A stretch of 64,000 nucleotides of DNA from Vibrio gallicus (GTDB taxonomy: Bacteria > Pseudomonadota > Gammaproteobacteria > Enterobacterales > Vibrionaceae): positions 744,001-808,000 of the forward strand of contig NZ_AP024872.1 of assembly GCF_024346875.1 (NCBI RefSeq), written 5' to 3'. The translations under genes and the position numbers were made by a program. The stretch's first letter is position 1, and each line of letters starts with the position of its first letter. Below the pieces are notes generated by a model that saw nothing but the letters and a program-made list of their open reading frames with translations, was not told where the DNA came from and searched no databases. Positions 1-8,177 of the stretch are shown in pieces.

Positions 1-351
1 CTAGGCGCTGGTGGGTTCCCCTCAATCGATTTTGACAAGGGCGAATGCACTTTTTGTGAAAAATGTGCCGAGGTATGTCCCGAGCCTATCTTTAGGCCAA
101 CAAGCACAATACCTTGGAAAATCAAGGCTACAATTAAACCGTCTTGTCTCGCTATACAGAATGTAGAGTGTCGAACTTGCAGCGATGTTTGTGAGCCTTT
201 CGCAATACAATTTGCTCTTCAGATTGGGCGAGTGGCGCAACCTAAACTAGACTCAAACTTATGTACTGGTTGCGGTGCATGTGTAAGCGCATGCCCAGTA
301 ACCGCCATCTCTATGTCCGACGAAAAAGAGGGTTCAAATGCCGGCCAATGA
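1..351 (+). CDS. napF: NapF, ferredoxin-type protein (5' end outside window)
   Basis: Reading frame 1 is open from the window edge to TGA at 349-351, so only the C-terminal ~116 residues are present. The visible part holds three Cys clusters of the 4Fe-4S ferredoxin type: CTFCEKC...CP, CRTCSDVC and CTGCGACVSAC. NapF is a cytoplasmic iron-sulphur accessory protein thought to help NapA maturation. The last 14 bases overlap the start of napD in another frame, which indicates translational coupling in one operon. The promoter lies upstream of the window. Confidence 0.93.
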   Translation, partial: LGAGGFPSIDFDKGECTFCEKCAEVCPEPIFRPTSTIPWKIKATIKPSCLAIQNVECRTCSDVCEPFAIQFALQIGRVAQPKLDSNLCTGCGACVSACPVTAISMSDEKEGSNAGQ

Positions 352-643
352 AGTACACATCTCCAGCTTCGTAGTTTACTGCTCACCAGAACGCATAGAC
401 TCCGTAAGACAGTTTATTAATCAACTCGAAGGCACAGAAATCTATGCTGAGAGTGAAGATGGCAAATTTGTCGTGGTAATGGAAACTGAAAATCAAGGAT
501 TTATTACTACAGCAATAGACCAAATAAATGAATTTTCCGGAGTGGTTAACACCGCTCTGGTTTATCACCAGATTGAAGCAGACATAACAAAACTAGACGC
601 CGACATTCATGCAACGGTTACTACCGATGCCAGCATCGGTTAA
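338..643 (+). CDS. napD: NapD, NapA-specific Tat proofreading chaperone
   Basis: This is a 101-residue protein with the size and ferredoxin-like alpha/beta fold pattern of NapD. The N-terminal 'EVHISSFVVYC' strand is typical. NapD binds the twin-arginine signal of NapA in the cytoplasm and delays export until the molybdenum cofactor is inserted. The start overlaps napF, and napA follows 24 bases after its stop. It sits in the standard Vibrio order napF-D-A-B-C. Confidence 0.93.
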   Translation: MPANEVHISSFVVYCSPERIDSVRQFINQLEGTEIYAESEDGKFVVVMETENQGFITTAIDQINEFSGVVNTALVYHQIEADITKLDADIHATVTTDASIG

Positions 644-667
644 CTGATTAGTGCAAGAGGATTGACT

Positions 668-3154
668 ATGAAAATGACAAGACGCGAGTTTGTGAAAGCA
701 AACGCAGCTGCTTCGGCAGCAGCGATAGCTGGAATTTCACTTCCCGCCCAAGCAACCAACCTTATCGCAAGCTCTGACCAAACCAAGATTAAGTGGGATA
801 AAGCCCCATGCCGCTTTTGTGGTACTGGATGTTCCGTGCTGGTGGGTACCCAAAATGGTCGAGTAGTTGCTACCCAGGGTGATCCAGAAGCTCCTGTCAA
901 CAAGGGACTTAACTGTATCAAGGGTTACTTCTTATCTAAAATCATGTACGGCGAAGACCGCCTAACCAAGCCCCTACTTCGTATGAAGAATGGGAAATAT
1001 GATAAAGATGGTGACTTTGCTCCTGTTTCTTGGGATGTTGCTTTCGATACCATGGCTGAAAAATGGAAAGCGGCTCTTAAAAAATCAGGCCCTACCAGCG
1101 TCGGCATGTTTGGTTCTGGTCAGTGGACGGTAATGGAAGGTTATGCGGCTTCTAAGTTGATGAAAGCAGGCTTCCGCTCAAATAACATTGACCCGAATGC
1201 ACGCCACTGTATGGCATCAGCGGTTGGTGGCTTTATGCGTACCTTCGGTATCGATGAGCCAATGGGTTGCTATGATGACTTCGAACACGCAGATACGTTT
1301 GTGCTTTGGGGCTCGAACATGGCTGAAATGCACCCAGTACTATGGACTCGCATTGCAGACCGCCGTCTAAGCCATCCTCACGTGCGCGTCAATGTACTCT
1401 CAACCTATCACCATCGCTCATTCGAATTGGCTGATCATGGCTACATTTTCCATCCTCAATCTGACTTGGCGATTGCGAACTTTATCGCAAACTACATTAT
1501 TCAAAACAACAAAGTAAACCAAGACTTTGTTAATAAGCATACTCACTTCAAGCAGGCTACAACTGATATTGGCTATGGCTTGCGTGATGATGACCCTCTT
1601 CAAATGGAAGCTGCAAACCCTAACTCAGGGGCAATGAGCTCTATATCTTTTAAAGAGTATGCTAAATCGGTTGAACCTTATACCGTTGAGAAAGCCAGTG
1701 AGATCTCTGGAGTAGAAAAAGACAAGCTTATCCATCTTGCTGAGCAATATGCCGATCCTAATATCAAGATCATGTCGCTATGGACTATGGGTATGAACCA
1801 GCACACCCGTGGGGTATGGATGAATAGCTTGGTTTATAACATCCACTTGTTAACCGGTAAGATTTCTACCCCGGGTAACTCTCCGTTCTCATTGACCGGC
1901 CAACCGTCGGCATGTGGTACTGCACGTGAAGTAGGTACCTTCTCTCACCGTCTGCCTGCAGATTTGGTGGTTGCGAATCCGAAGCACCGTGCGATTGCAG
2001 AGAAGATATGGAAACTGCCGGAAGGAACCATTCCAGCAAAACCAGGCTTTCATGCTGTTGTACAAGACCGCATGTTGCACGATGGCAAGCTAAACGCTTA
2101 CTGGGTTATGTGTAACAACAACCTGCAAGCCGGTCCAAATATCAATGCGGAACGCCTGCCTGGTTATCGTAATCCTGAAAACTTCATTGTGTGCTCAGAC
2201 CCATACCCAACTGCGACCGCGCAAGCGTCCGACCTTATCCTTCCAACGGCAATGTGGATCGAAAAAGAAGGCGCATACGGTAATGCAGAGCGTCGTACCC
2301 AAGCATGGTATCAACAAGTTGAAACCGTAGGCGAGTCCAAATCTGACCTATGGCAGATTATGGAGTTTTCAAAGCGCTTCAAGGTTGAAGAAATCTGGGG
2401 TGAAGAGTTACTTGCTAAAGCGCCTGAGTATCGCGGAAAAACCATGTACGACATACTGTACAAAAACGGTCACGTTGATAAATATCCGCTATCAGAAGCG
2501 CAAGAACTCAACGATGACGCACACGACCAAGGCTTCTATGTACAAAAAGGCTTGTTTGAAGAGTACGCCTCATTTGGTCGCGGTCATGGGCACGATCTTG
2601 CGCCATATGACCACTACCATACTGTACGCGGTCTTCGCTGGCCGGTAGTTGACGGCAAAGAAACCCTATGGCGCTTTAAAAACGGTACGGATCCATACGC
2701 TAAACGTGAAGGTTGGGACTTCTATGGCAAACCAGATGGCAAGGCATGGATTATTTCTGCGCCATATGAGGCTCCACCTGAGGTGCCAAATGAAGAGTTT
2801 GATATGTGGCTATGTACCGGCCGTGTGCTAGAGCACTGGCATACAGGTACCATGACCCGTCGCGTTCCTGAATTGTATAAAGCGGTTCCGGATGCCTTGG
2901 TGTACATGCACCCAGATGATGCGAAAGCAAAAGGCTTACGCCGTGGTGAAGAGGCTTTAATTTCCAATAAACGTGGCGAAATTAGAGTTCGTGTCGAGAC
3001 TCGTGGACGAAACCGCCCACCTAAAGGGCTGATATTCATCCCATTCTTCGATGCGCGCATTCTGGTCAATAAATTAATTCTTGATGCTACCGATCCGCTT
3101 TCTAAGCAGACCGACTTCAAGAAGTGTCCAGTTAAAATCACCAAAGTGGCCTAA
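668..3154 (+). CDS. napA: NapA, periplasmic nitrate reductase catalytic subunit
   Basis: An 828-residue molybdopterin oxidoreductase that reduces nitrate to nitrite in the periplasm. ATG at 668 is preferred over the in-frame TTG at 662 because AGAGGA at 656-661 sits at the right spacing and the protein then begins directly with the Tat signal ([10 protein letters not shown], ending ...PAQA). The N-terminal CRFCGTGC motif plus a later Cys (GLNCIKG) ligate a 4Fe-4S cluster. The Cys in 'ARHCMASA' is the expected Mo ligand. The length matches the family. Electrons arrive from NapC through NapB. Confidence 0.97.
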   Translation: MKMTRREFVKANAAASAAAIAGISLPAQATNLIASSDQTKIKWDKAPCRFCGTGCSVLVGTQNGRVVATQGDPEAPVNKGLNCIKGYFLSKIMYGEDRLTKPLLRMKNGKYDKDGDFAPVSWDVAFDTMAEKWKAALKKSGPTSVGMFGSGQWTVMEGYAASKLMKAGFRSNNIDPNARHCMASAVGGFMRTFGIDEPMGCYDDFEHADTFVLWGSNMAEMHPVLWTRIADRRLSHPHVRVNVLSTYHHRSFELADHGYIFHPQSDLAIANFIANYIIQNNKVNQDFVNKHTHFKQATTDIGYGLRDDDPLQMEAANPNSGAMSSISFKEYAKSVEPYTVEKASEISGVEKDKLIHLAEQYADPNIKIMSLWTMGMNQHTRGVWMNSLVYNIHLLTGKISTPGNSPFSLTGQPSACGTAREVGTFSHRLPADLVVANPKHRAIAEKIWKLPEGTIPAKPGFHAVVQDRMLHDGKLNAYWVMCNNNLQAGPNINAERLPGYRNPENFIVCSDPYPTATAQASDLILPTAMWIEKEGAYGNAERRTQAWYQQVETVGESKSDLWQIMEFSKRFKVEEIWGEELLAKAPEYRGKTMYDILYKNGHVDKYPLSEAQELNDDAHDQGFYVQKGLFEEYASFGRGHGHDLAPYDHYHTVRGLRWPVVDGKETLWRFKNGTDPYAKREGWDFYGKPDGKAWIISAPYEAPPEVPNEEFDMWLCTGRVLEHWHTGTMTRRVPELYKAVPDALVYMHPDDAKAKGLRRGEEALISNKRGEIRVRVETRGRNRPPKGLIFIPFFDARILVNKLILDATDPLSKQTDFKKCPVKITKVA

Positions 3155-3218
3155 GGCCTTTAGTCAATTGGGGTCAGTTAGTATGGCCCTTACAACTTGC
3201 CATGTGGCGGAGAAAAAA

Positions 3219-3683
3219 ATGATGAAGAAGCTACTGCTTGCTCTATTATCGATTGGTGTTTTAGGTGCCGGGATCGCAAAAGCAGAACTCAATAACCCTG
3301 GGGGCATCGGGGGAGTTGAGTCTCTACGCGGTACTGCCGAGCTTGAAGACACACGTCCTGCAGACGAATTTAAAAAGTTCCCTCGCGAACAATCTCTTCC
3401 TGATAGCAACTATGTGTATCAACCTCCAATGGTTCCACATAATGTTCGCTCGTATGAAGTAGATCTAAACGCAAACAAATGCCTGTCTTGTCATAGCTGG
3501 AAGAATGCTAAAGAAATGGGTGCAACCAAAATCAGTGTTACGCACTACGTGAACCGAGAAGATGCAGTATTGGCCGACGTATCCCCGCGTCGCTACTTCT
3601 GCTTACAATGTCACGTACCACAAGCAAACGCTAAGCCTCTAGTAGAGAACAAATTTGAAAGCGTTGACTCGCTTAAAGACTAA
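3219..3683 (+). CDS. napB: NapB, dihaem cytochrome c subunit of nitrate reductase
   Basis: A 154-residue periplasmic electron-transfer subunit. The frame is open further upstream into napA, but the ATG at 3219 follows GGAG at 3209-3212 and opens a clean signal peptide (MMKKLLLALLS... ending IAKA). The ATG at 3222 is an equally possible start. Two haem c motifs, CLSCH and CLQCH, bind the two haems. It passes electrons from NapC to NapA and lies between them in the operon. Confidence 0.96.
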   Translation: MMKKLLLALLSIGVLGAGIAKAELNNPGGIGGVESLRGTAELEDTRPADEFKKFPREQSLPDSNYVYQPPMVPHNVRSYEVDLNANKCLSCHSWKNAKEMGATKISVTHYVNREDAVLADVSPRRYFCLQCHVPQANAKPLVENKFESVDSLKD

Positions 3684-3714
3684 CCTTGCTAGTAGTTAAT
3701 AGAAGAGGCTATTT

Positions 3715-4287
3715 ATGAAATTATTAAAAGCGTTTTGGAAGAGGCTAACAAAGCCAAGTAAAGCTGCGGTAGGTGTCGTGCTTTTCTTGGGATTTGCTGG
3801 TGGTCTTCTATTCTGGGGCGCACTCCACACCGGCCTAGAAGCGACAAATACCGAAGAATTTTGTTCAGGCTGTCACGCCCCTATTGTAAAAGAGATCAAA
3901 GAAACGATTCACTATTCGAATCGATCTGGGGTACGCGCAATCTGTTCAGATTGCCACGTACCTCACAATTGGACGGATAAGATCGTGCGTAAAGTGCAGG
4001 CATCTAAAGAGATTGTGTATCACTTTCTTGGTACCATCGATACTGAAGAAAAGTTCCAAGCTCGACGTGGTCACTTAGCTGAGCGTGAGTGGGCTCGTAT
4101 GAAAGATAACGACTCATTAGAGTGCCGAAACTGCCATAAATTTGAGTATATGGACTTCTCTGAGCAGAGCTCTCGAAGCGCACAGCAGCACTCCACAGCG
4201 CTTGCTTCTGGCGAAAAGACGTGTGTAGATTGCCACAAAGGTATCGCACATAAATTACCTGATATGCATGGCGTAAAAGGTTGGTAA
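3715..4287 (+). CDS. napC: NapC, membrane-anchored tetrahaem quinol dehydrogenase
   Basis: A 190-residue NapC/NirT-family cytochrome. One N-terminal membrane segment (about residues 18-38) is followed by four haem motifs: CSGCH, CSDCH, CRNCH and CVDCH. It oxidises menaquinol or ubiquinol and reduces NapB. The gene is 31 bases after napB. napG and napH are absent, so NapC is the only visible quinol route for this operon. Confidence 0.96.
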   Translation: MKLLKAFWKRLTKPSKAAVGVVLFLGFAGGLLFWGALHTGLEATNTEEFCSGCHAPIVKEIKETIHYSNRSGVRAICSDCHVPHNWTDKIVRKVQASKEIVYHFLGTIDTEEKFQARRGHLAEREWARMKDNDSLECRNCHKFEYMDFSEQSSRSAQQHSTALASGEKTCVDCHKGIAHKLPDMHGVKGW

Positions 4288-4296
4288 GGAAAAGTT

Positions 4297-4434
4297 ATGA
4301 GTCGATTAGAATACATAATTTGGCATATACTAGGCTATAGCGCGATGCCTTTCATTATACTCACTGGATTTGCAGCGGTTGCGGTTATTTGTGTTTGGCT
4401 TCTGTCTATCACCTCAGATAAAGAACCTAGCTAA
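4297..4434 (+). CDS. Tiny single-pass membrane protein, TIGR02808-like, of the nap operon
   Basis: A 45-residue ORF that begins MSRLEYIIWHILGYSAM and ends TSDKEPS. AAGGAAAA at 4286-4293 is a good ribosome site, and the start is 9 bases after the napC stop. It is almost entirely one hydrophobic helix. Its size, position directly after napC and Vibrio context fit the short TIGR02808 family known near Vibrio and Photobacterium nap genes. The function is unknown. By analogy with other small Nap proteins it may tune or anchor NapC, but that is inference. Confidence 0.8.
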   Translation: MSRLEYIIWHILGYSAMPFIILTGFAAVAVICVWLLSITSDKEPS

Positions 4435-4452
4435 CGCGAAGCATCAGATCAT

Positions 4453-4490
4453 AAAAGGCTCAATACGCACCTGCGTATTGAGCCTTTTTT
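4453..4490 (+). terminator. Terminator of the nap operon
   Basis: A perfect inverted repeat (arms AAAAGGCTCAATACGC and its complement, short loop) runs directly into a T tract, 18 bases after the last nap-operon gene. The insertion sequence that follows starts two bases after the T tract and duplicated part of it. Confidence 0.9.
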
Positions 4491-4492
4491 AT

Positions 4493-5783
4493 GGTTCATC
4501 GCGGCTTTCCGGGGAAGGCCGCTTTTATCTTCATAAAGAAGTAATCCGTATCTCGGTACCCATAGCCCATTCTTTTGATTAGCTTGATCTTGTTATTAAT
4601 CCCTTCCAAGGTGCATGTATTTAAATGATACAAAGCTGAAGACACTATCCCATGAAGGTACGGTTTCAGCTTTTTAGCGAAGTTTATGAGCGGTTTTACT
4701 CCGCTTTCATGGACTTGCTGCCACCATATTTCCCAAAGGTCTTTGGCTTGTTTTTCCGAGTCGCAGTACCAGAGCTCCTTGAGCTGAGCACCAAGTAAAT
4801 GGGTCACCATTAAGTCACGGTTAACCGCAAGTATTTCATCCAGGTAACTTTGTTGCTTAGTATTTAAGTTCTCTCTATTTTTCAGTAATACCCAACGTGA
4901 GCGCTTGACCCAACGCCGTGCACTTTTGTCATCTTTAAGTTGGTTGGCTTGATCTACTCGAACTCTATCCATAACTTCTCGACCAAACTTAGCGACGACA
5001 TGAAAAAGGTCATAGACAATACAAGCCTTTGGACAATGAGCTTGAACCTCTAGGTCAAAAGCGGTGTTCATATCCATTGCCACAACTTCGATATTTTGAG
5101 CATGCTCTCCAAGCATTTCAAAGAACGGACGTATATCTTTACGACTTCTACCTAGACCAATCCAAAGTACTTGATGCGTTTGTGCATCGGCGATAACAGT
5201 GGCGTAACGATGCCCCTTGAATATGGCAAACTCATCCATGACCAGTTGACGCAAACAACCCCAAGGAACCTCAGGTACGACACGCTTCAGACGTTGCTTA
5301 TCTATTTCTTTGATGGTGTGCCAGTGCACCCCAGTAAGCTCTGAAATGTGTTTGATGGGTAGCAATGGTAATAGATTCTCAATGTAATCAATCAGCCGAT
5401 TGGTAAGGCGAGAATATGGCTTAACCCAAGAAATAGACTCAGTCTTGATACCACAATTTGAACACCTGATGCGCCGAGTTTGAACGAGTAATTCGACGGG
5501 TGTGCCTAGCATCATCGCATCCTTAAGCGTTCGCCACTGAGTGTCATGAATAGAGTCAGAAACTTGACCACAAGAACAGTATGCAGGGGTATCAGGAATT
5601 AAGGTGATAGAGATTAATGAATCAGTTTTATAAGACTTTACGATCTGAAAGCCTTCCCAGAACGACGATAGGAAAGTATTATTCGGCATGAAAACGGTAG
5701 TTTGTGAAAGGTTGTGTTTGGCGATGTAACCTTACCACTAACTACCGTTTTTGTTTTCAGTTCCCACTAATCCGCGATGAACC
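4493..5783. mobile_element. ISL3-family insertion sequence, complete
   Basis: A 1291-bp element bounded by inverted ends: GGTTCATCGCGG at 4493-4504 and its complement at 5772-5783, with weaker matching for about 12 more bases inward. The 8-bp sequence TTTTTTAT occurs immediately outside both ends (4485-4492 and 5784-5791), which is the target duplication size known for ISL3. One intact transposase gene fills it. Intact ends, gene and duplication suggest a recent, possibly active insertion. It landed in the T tract of the nap terminator without breaking a gene. Confidence 0.93.
4496..5689 (-). CDS. ISL3-family DDE transposase
   Basis: A 397-residue transposase. The N-terminal zinc-finger-like Cys pairs (CSCG near residue 38 and CSNC near residue 75) precede a helix-turn-helix-like region (ISELTGVHWHTIKEID). 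The catalytic core shows the likely DDE residues in VMDEFAIFKG, AMDMN and TLEGINNKIK. The stop codon lies inside the left terminal repeat, so the gene fills the IS nearly end to end. No frameshift or premature stop is present. Confidence 0.95.
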   Translation of the reverse strand: MPNNTFLSSFWEGFQIVKSYKTDSLISITLIPDTPAYCSCGQVSDSIHDTQWRTLKDAMMLGTPVELLVQTRRIRCSNCGIKTESISWVKPYSRLTNRLIDYIENLLPLLPIKHISELTGVHWHTIKEIDKQRLKRVVPEVPWGCLRQLVMDEFAIFKGHRYATVIADAQTHQVLWIGLGRSRKDIRPFFEMLGEHAQNIEVVAMDMNTAFDLEVQAHCPKACIVYDLFHVVAKFGREVMDRVRVDQANQLKDDKSARRWVKRSRWVLLKNRENLNTKQQSYLDEILAVNRDLMVTHLLGAQLKELWYCDSEKQAKDLWEIWWQQVHESGVKPLINFAKKLKPYLHGIVSSALYHLNTCTLEGINNKIKLIKRMGYGYRDTDYFFMKIKAAFPGKPR

Positions 5784-6044
5784 TTTTTTATTCTATAACA
5801 TTACATTTTCAGTCTAAACTTATCCTAAGGCATCTAATCTTGGGTGAAGAAAGCGATTAAATGTAACCAAGCTATGCAACCTGTATTATAATGTACCAAA
5901 GTTTAAATTTCGTACAAACTGTGGGCGGTATCATAGATTATCAACCCCCAATAAACACAGCTCAAACTTTTAGCCCTACGGCGATGATTTATACTAATAA
6001 AGGCGTAAAGTTAACCCATATTCAATCACTCATGAGGTGCTACC

Positions 6045-6197
6045 ATGATATATAGCCAACATGCAGAAGAGATCAACCGTTCTACCAAAAAAGGCATTTT
6101 GCCTCTAATTGGCATTGTTATTGCGGTTAAATTACTTCTTGTCGCAGTCCCTGCGTTAATAGCTTCTATGCACAGTTTAGGTCATTTCTTCTTTTAA
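6045..6197 (+). CDS. Small single-pass membrane protein, unknown
   Basis: A 50-residue ORF with GAGGTG at 6034-6039 as ribosome site. It has a charged N-terminus (MIYSQHAEEINRSTKKG) followed by one membrane helix (about residues 18-41) and a short tail ending GHFFF. A terminator follows at once, so it looks like a single-gene transcript. Before the IS arrived it stood a few hundred bases downstream of the nap operon. I do not recognise the family and assign no function. Confidence 0.65.
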   Translation: MIYSQHAEEINRSTKKGILPLIGIVIAVKLLLVAVPALIASMHSLGHFFF

Positions 6198-6227
6198 TTT
6201 TACCAATTTGATGTACTAAACAAAGCC

Positions 6228-6256
6228 AAAAGCGCACTCTATCGGTGCGCTTTTTT
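6228..6256 (+). terminator. Rho-independent terminator
   Basis: Arms AAAAGCGCAC and GTGCGCTTTT with an 8-base loop, followed by T's. It ends the small membrane-protein gene. The reverse strand also has T's, so it may serve the opposite-facing gene region too. Confidence 0.85.
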
Positions 6257-6288
6257 ATTCCTCATTGCGAATTTGCACAAGCCAAAAA

Positions 6289-7461
6289 CTAAAAAACTTC
6301 GTTTACATTAAAATAAAATAGGGTTTCATCTTCACCTACGCCCAGATCGGCTCGTAGATTAATTCGTCCCTTAAGTCGATACCTAAGCCCCGCTCCATAG
6401 GTGCTCATTACATCATCATTAAGCTGATGTAACTGCTCACCAATCGAGCCTACTCCAACCCAAAATACACTCCCCCAGCGACGGTATATTGGTAAACGAT
6501 ATTCAGCTTGCATCATTGCCATCTGCTCATCTCGGTAACGCCCTAAAATATAACCACGCATAGCGTATGCGCCGCCAAGATCGGGTAGACGATTCCATGG
6601 TACATCTCCGGAGGTGAGGTTTGCTTGTCCTTGCATAGCCAGCACTCCAGGAAACGGCTCTAAGTCAATGAAATGCGCTGCCTCAATCTCATATTGACCA
6701 AACGATGCCGAATCTAAGGTGCTGTAATGCGCCCCCACATCAACTTGTAACAAGGTGCCTTGTTGGGTATTTTCAACATAGTCACGGCTGTCGTAGCGAG
6801 CACTAATAAACGCACCAAATGAGGTATTTGATTCAAGGTCAGCAAAAAGGATTGGATTACCATTTATGACTTCATCACCAATCTCTGGGTTTCGCGTATC
6901 AACAAACGTGACATTCCCTCCGACCCCCACAAACCAGGCGTCTGCAATACGCTGATACCAGCGTGGGGTCGCTTCAATCAAGGTCTCGGTATAAAGAACC
7001 TTATTGTCACGATTACTTGCCGATTGATAACCTCGACCATAATAAACCACAGGTTCATCATGAACCTCCGACTCAAGTTCAAAGCGGTTGTCACCATTAT
7101 TCAAAAAAGTGGTGTTATCGAACGTGACCCCAATAGATAAGTTGGTCGAGATATAAGAATTTATTACAAATGACGAAGGCTGCTCCATGCCTTGCGCTGA
7201 ATCGGTCTTATACAAGCCGATAATCAGAGCGCCACCTCCAAACTCCTGCTCAGGGTTATAAAATACCGAGGGAATGTAGCTCATATCGACCCCTTTGCTG
7301 GGATCAAACCCGCCATCTGCTCCCACAAAATCAAAGGCATTATCTAGCCATGTGGGTTGTGCATCAGCAGGGGTGGCAAACAGTGGCTCGACCGCAACAC
7401 TGATCGGGCTCAATAGAAGACAGGTACTCACACTAAGGCAAGTTAGGTATTTTGATGACAT
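6289..7461 (-). CDS. Outer-membrane beta-barrel protein, BamA/TamA (surface antigen D15) type
   Basis: A 390-residue protein. ATG at 7461 is preferred over an upstream in-frame GTG because AAGGAG lies 7 bases before it. It has a signal peptide ending near SVAVEP. The body shows alternating beta strands and ends with Phe, as barrels do. The C-terminal segment 'GGAYAMRGYILGRYRD' matches the conserved RGY region of the Omp85 barrel domain. No POTRA repeats are evident, so it resembles the short barrel-only members. The substrate or role is unknown. It is divergent from the lipoprotein gene at 7576. Confidence 0.8.
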   Translation of the reverse strand: MSSKYLTCLSVSTCLLLSPISVAVEPLFATPADAQPTWLDNAFDFVGADGGFDPSKGVDMSYIPSVFYNPEQEFGGGALIIGLYKTDSAQGMEQPSSFVINSYISTNLSIGVTFDNTTFLNNGDNRFELESEVHDEPVVYYGRGYQSASNRDNKVLYTETLIEATPRWYQRIADAWFVGVGGNVTFVDTRNPEIGDEVINGNPILFADLESNTSFGAFISARYDSRDYVENTQQGTLLQVDVGAHYSTLDSASFGQYEIEAAHFIDLEPFPGVLAMQGQANLTSGDVPWNRLPDLGGAYAMRGYILGRYRDEQMAMMQAEYRLPIYRRWGSVFWVGVGSIGEQLHQLNDDVMSTYGAGLRYRLKGRINLRADLGVGEDETLFYFNVNEVF

Positions 7462-7575
7462 TAGCACTCCTTGCTAGACAAATGAGCGGTATGTGTCGGT
7501 TTTAACTAGACTTTTTCAAACGCTCTCGACTATTCTAACCAATGAAACATTTAATTAACAACACTAGAGACCTAT

Positions 7576-8130
7576 ATGAAGTGGATTTCAACACTGATCG
7601 CAACCTTAACGCTGACCGCCTGTGTCACGAGCACGCCTGAACATGAAAATAATTTTTCTATCGGTGTGGTTATAAGTGGTGATTTTCAGTTTATTCCGAC
7701 CCATGCAAAAACCTACGCGTGGCATCCAGATTCAGGTAAAACCTATATCAACAAAGATATGAACCAAGATGAACTTAGAAAGGTATTTAACCACGCCATT
7801 GAGAAAACACTTGCTGATAAAGGCTATATTCGAGTGGACATTGCTAATACCCCGCAATTTATTGTGGGTTATGGGCTCGCTATTGAATCACAGCTTTCAG
7901 ATGATGAGCTCTTTGCTAAGACTCAGCTGAGCACTGGTATTCCAGCACAAGACTTTAAGGGAAGTGACGAGAAAGGCACCCTATTTATCGCTTTGTTTGA
8001 TTACCCTATGCTGACCCCAAAATGGAAGGCTCTCGCTCAAAGTGGAGCGGCATCAGGCAAAAGTGGCCAGAAACAGCGAATAGAGGATTATGTGACCACT
8101 GTTTTAAGAGACTTACCAGCGGCGCGCTAA
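7576..8130 (+). CDS. DUF4136-type lipoprotein
   Basis: A 184-residue protein. The signal peptide ends in a lipobox (LTLTAC, Cys at about residue 16), so it is a probable lipoprotein. The following sequence (strand 'FQFIPTHAKTYAWHP', then a helix with an FNHAIEKTLADKGY pattern) fits the DUF4136 domain. The function of that family is unknown. It stands alone between a divergent barrel gene and a convergent ABC exporter, with a shared terminator downstream. Confidence 0.75.
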   Translation: MKWISTLIATLTLTACVTSTPEHENNFSIGVVISGDFQFIPTHAKTYAWHPDSGKTYINKDMNQDELRKVFNHAIEKTLADKGYIRVDIANTPQFIVGYGLAIESQLSDDELFAKTQLSTGIPAQDFKGSDEKGTLFIALFDYPMLTPKWKALAQSGAASGKSGQKQRIEDYVTTVLRDLPAAR

Positions 8131-8143
8131 GTTAGTAATAAAG

Positions 8144-8172
8144 TAAACAGCCTCCAAACAGGAGGCTGTTTA
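8144..8172. terminator. Bidirectional terminator
   Basis: A perfect 12-bp stem (TAAACAGCCTCC and complement) with a 5-base loop lies between the convergent lipoprotein and ABC exporter genes. It is A/T-rich on both outer sides. Confidence 0.8.
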
Positions 8173-8177
8173 CACAT

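Noticed and set aside
2722..3144. 140-residue ORF antisense to the napA end
   Set aside because: A shadow of napA with no family features.
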